6,518 bases of DNA from Bifidobacterium breve. Lineage in GTDB: Bacteria > Actinomycetota > Actinomycetes > Mycobacteriales > Mycobacteriaceae. The notes under the pieces were generated by a model. The model saw only the letters and a program-made list of their open reading frames with translations. It did no database searches and had not been told where the DNA came from. Below are positions 6,007-6,518 of the stretch, piece after piece. A program made the position numbers and the translations under genes. Numbering within the stretch: position 1 is the first letter of the stretch; every line of letters begins with the position of its first letter. The DNA lies in NCBI GenBank assembly GCA_943331415.1, contig CALQLM010000073.1, positions 1 to 6,518 of the forward strand. Direction: 5' to 3'.

Positions 6007-6518
6007 GTGGGGACACCCAACGGCTTGCGGCCAGCCCGACTCAAGGTGGGCGTGATCTCGGCCGGCCGGGTCGGGACTGCTCTGGGTGTCGCGCTGGAAC
6101 GTGCCGACCATGTCGTGGTGGCCTGCAGTGCCATCTCCAACGCGTCGCGACGCCTTGCTGAGCGGCGGTTGCCCGATACGCCGGTGCTGGCGGTGCATGA
6201 TGTCGCCGACCGTGCGGAACTGCTCCTGCTGACCGTCCCCGATTCCGAATTGATTGGTCTGGTGAACGGACTGGCAGCGACCGGTGCACTGCGCCGGGGA
6301 ACCATCGTGGCCCATACCTCCGGAGTCAACGGTGTCGCGGTACTGGCGCCGCTGGCCGCACAGGGTTGCATTCCATTGGCCATTCATCCGGCGATGACCT
6401 TCACCGGATCCGATGAGGACATCGCCCGGCTCAGTGAGACATGCTTCGGGATCACCGCTGCCGACGAGATCGGATACGCCATCGCTCAGGCGCTGGTGCT
6501 GGAGATCGGAGGCGAGCC
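6007..6518 (+). CDS. Rossmann-like/DUF2520 dehydrogenase-family protein (3' end missing)
   Basis: The exact reaction is unknown. The 170 visible codons run off the window and match the N-terminal half of M. tuberculosis Rv3603c, a Rossmann-like plus DUF2520 two-domain protein of about 300 residues. Residues 13-30 are a beta-turn-helix nucleotide-binding start, with SAGRVG at 18-23 where the first Gly of GxGxxG is Ser; the M. tuberculosis homologue reads the same as I recall it. LLLTVPDSELIG (73-84) is the typical strand-4 Val-Pro-Asp motif of 6-phosphogluconate or prephenate dehydrogenase-like folds. HTSG at 103-106 and HPAMTF at 127-132 are hallmarks of this family and line the predicted active site. 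The C-terminal DUF2520 helical domain is mostly outside the window. In mycobacteria panC and panD follow, so a role linked to pantothenate or a related 2-ketoacid reduction is possible, but this is inference from neighbours. GTG 6007 is the first start in an otherwise open frame. Confidence 0.88.
   Translation, partial: MGTPNGLRPARLKVGVISAGRVGTALGVALERADHVVVACSAISNASRRLAERRLPDTPVLAVHDVADRAELLLLTVPDSELIGLVNGLAATGALRRGTIVAHTSGVNGVAVLAPLAAQGCIPLAIHPAMTFTGSDEDIARLSETCFGITAADEIGYAIAQALVLEIGGE

Noticed and set aside
5948..6055. Small GTG-started frame of 35 codons overlapping the start of the DUF2520 gene
   Set aside because: No ribosome site before GTG 5948, not spaced for leaderless initiation from TAGACT, and an unremarkable product. 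Kept only as a possibility for Ribo-seq.
5373..6383. 336-codon open frame on the minus strand across the DUF6779 and DUF2520 genes
   Set aside because: It is antisense to two well-supported genes, its translation is Arg/Pro/Ala-rich low complexity with no recognisable domain, and it is explained by the Pro/Gly/Arg codons and high GC of the + strand.
1..6518. Search for a mobile element, CRISPR array, tRNA/rRNA, phage or defence genes
   Set aside because: No transposase, integrase, repeat-spacer pattern, RNA gene signature or atypical base composition was seen. All recognised genes are conserved mycobacterial chromosomal genes in their usual order.

Overview
This window is high-GC actinobacterial DNA, almost certainly from a mycobacterium. 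It is most consistent with a non-tuberculous or fast-growing species (Mycobacterium/Mycolicibacterium), although the species cannot be fixed by eye. The evidence is the gene order ftsH-folE-folP-folB-folK-DUF3180-DUF6779-(Rossmann/DUF2520). This matches the M. tuberculosis block Rv3610c to Rv3603c as I remember it, and the proteins are close to their M. tuberculosis counterparts along their length. All genes are on the + strand.

Layout: 1-1829 is the 3' part of ftsH, a membrane AAA+ zinc protease whose N-terminal membrane region lies outside the window. It is followed 14 bases later by folE (1844-2446), folP (2443-3282), folB (3275-3676) and folK (3702-4244), then a small four-helix membrane protein of the DUF3180 family (4244-4720). 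The junctions are very tight: a GTGA overlap, an 8-base overlap, a 25-base gap and a TGATG overlap. This reads as one translationally coupled operon. The four fol genes supply most of the route to dihydropteroate: GTP to dihydroneopterin triphosphate (FolE), dihydroneopterin to 6-hydroxymethyl-dihydropterin (FolB), its pyrophosphorylation (FolK), and condensation with p-aminobenzoate (FolP). FolP is the sulfonamide and dapsone target.

A 72-base gap (4721-4792) ends this group. It holds a GC-only inverted repeat and a TACAGT hexamer lying exactly at -12 to -7 of the next ATG, the hallmark of a mycobacterial leaderless promoter. That promoter would drive a 374-residue protein (4793-5917) with two membrane helices, a coiled coil and a long proline-rich cytoplasmic tail (DUF6779-like). 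Its last codons (Gly4-Arg4) form a perfect 9-bp inverted repeat. An 89-base gap follows, with a second likely -10 element (TAGACT) and a leader of roughly 67 bases. The last gene (6007 to the window end, 3'-truncated) encodes a Rossmann-fold/DUF2520 NAD(P)-dependent dehydrogenase-like protein, which in mycobacteria usually precedes panC-panD.

I see no mobile element, CRISPR array, tRNA or rRNA, and no defence or toxin system. This is ordinary conserved chromosomal housekeeping DNA. The most interesting parts are the two poorly characterised genes after the folate operon, the two similarly built promoter regions in front of the last two genes, and the low-complexity tails of FtsH and the DUF6779 protein.
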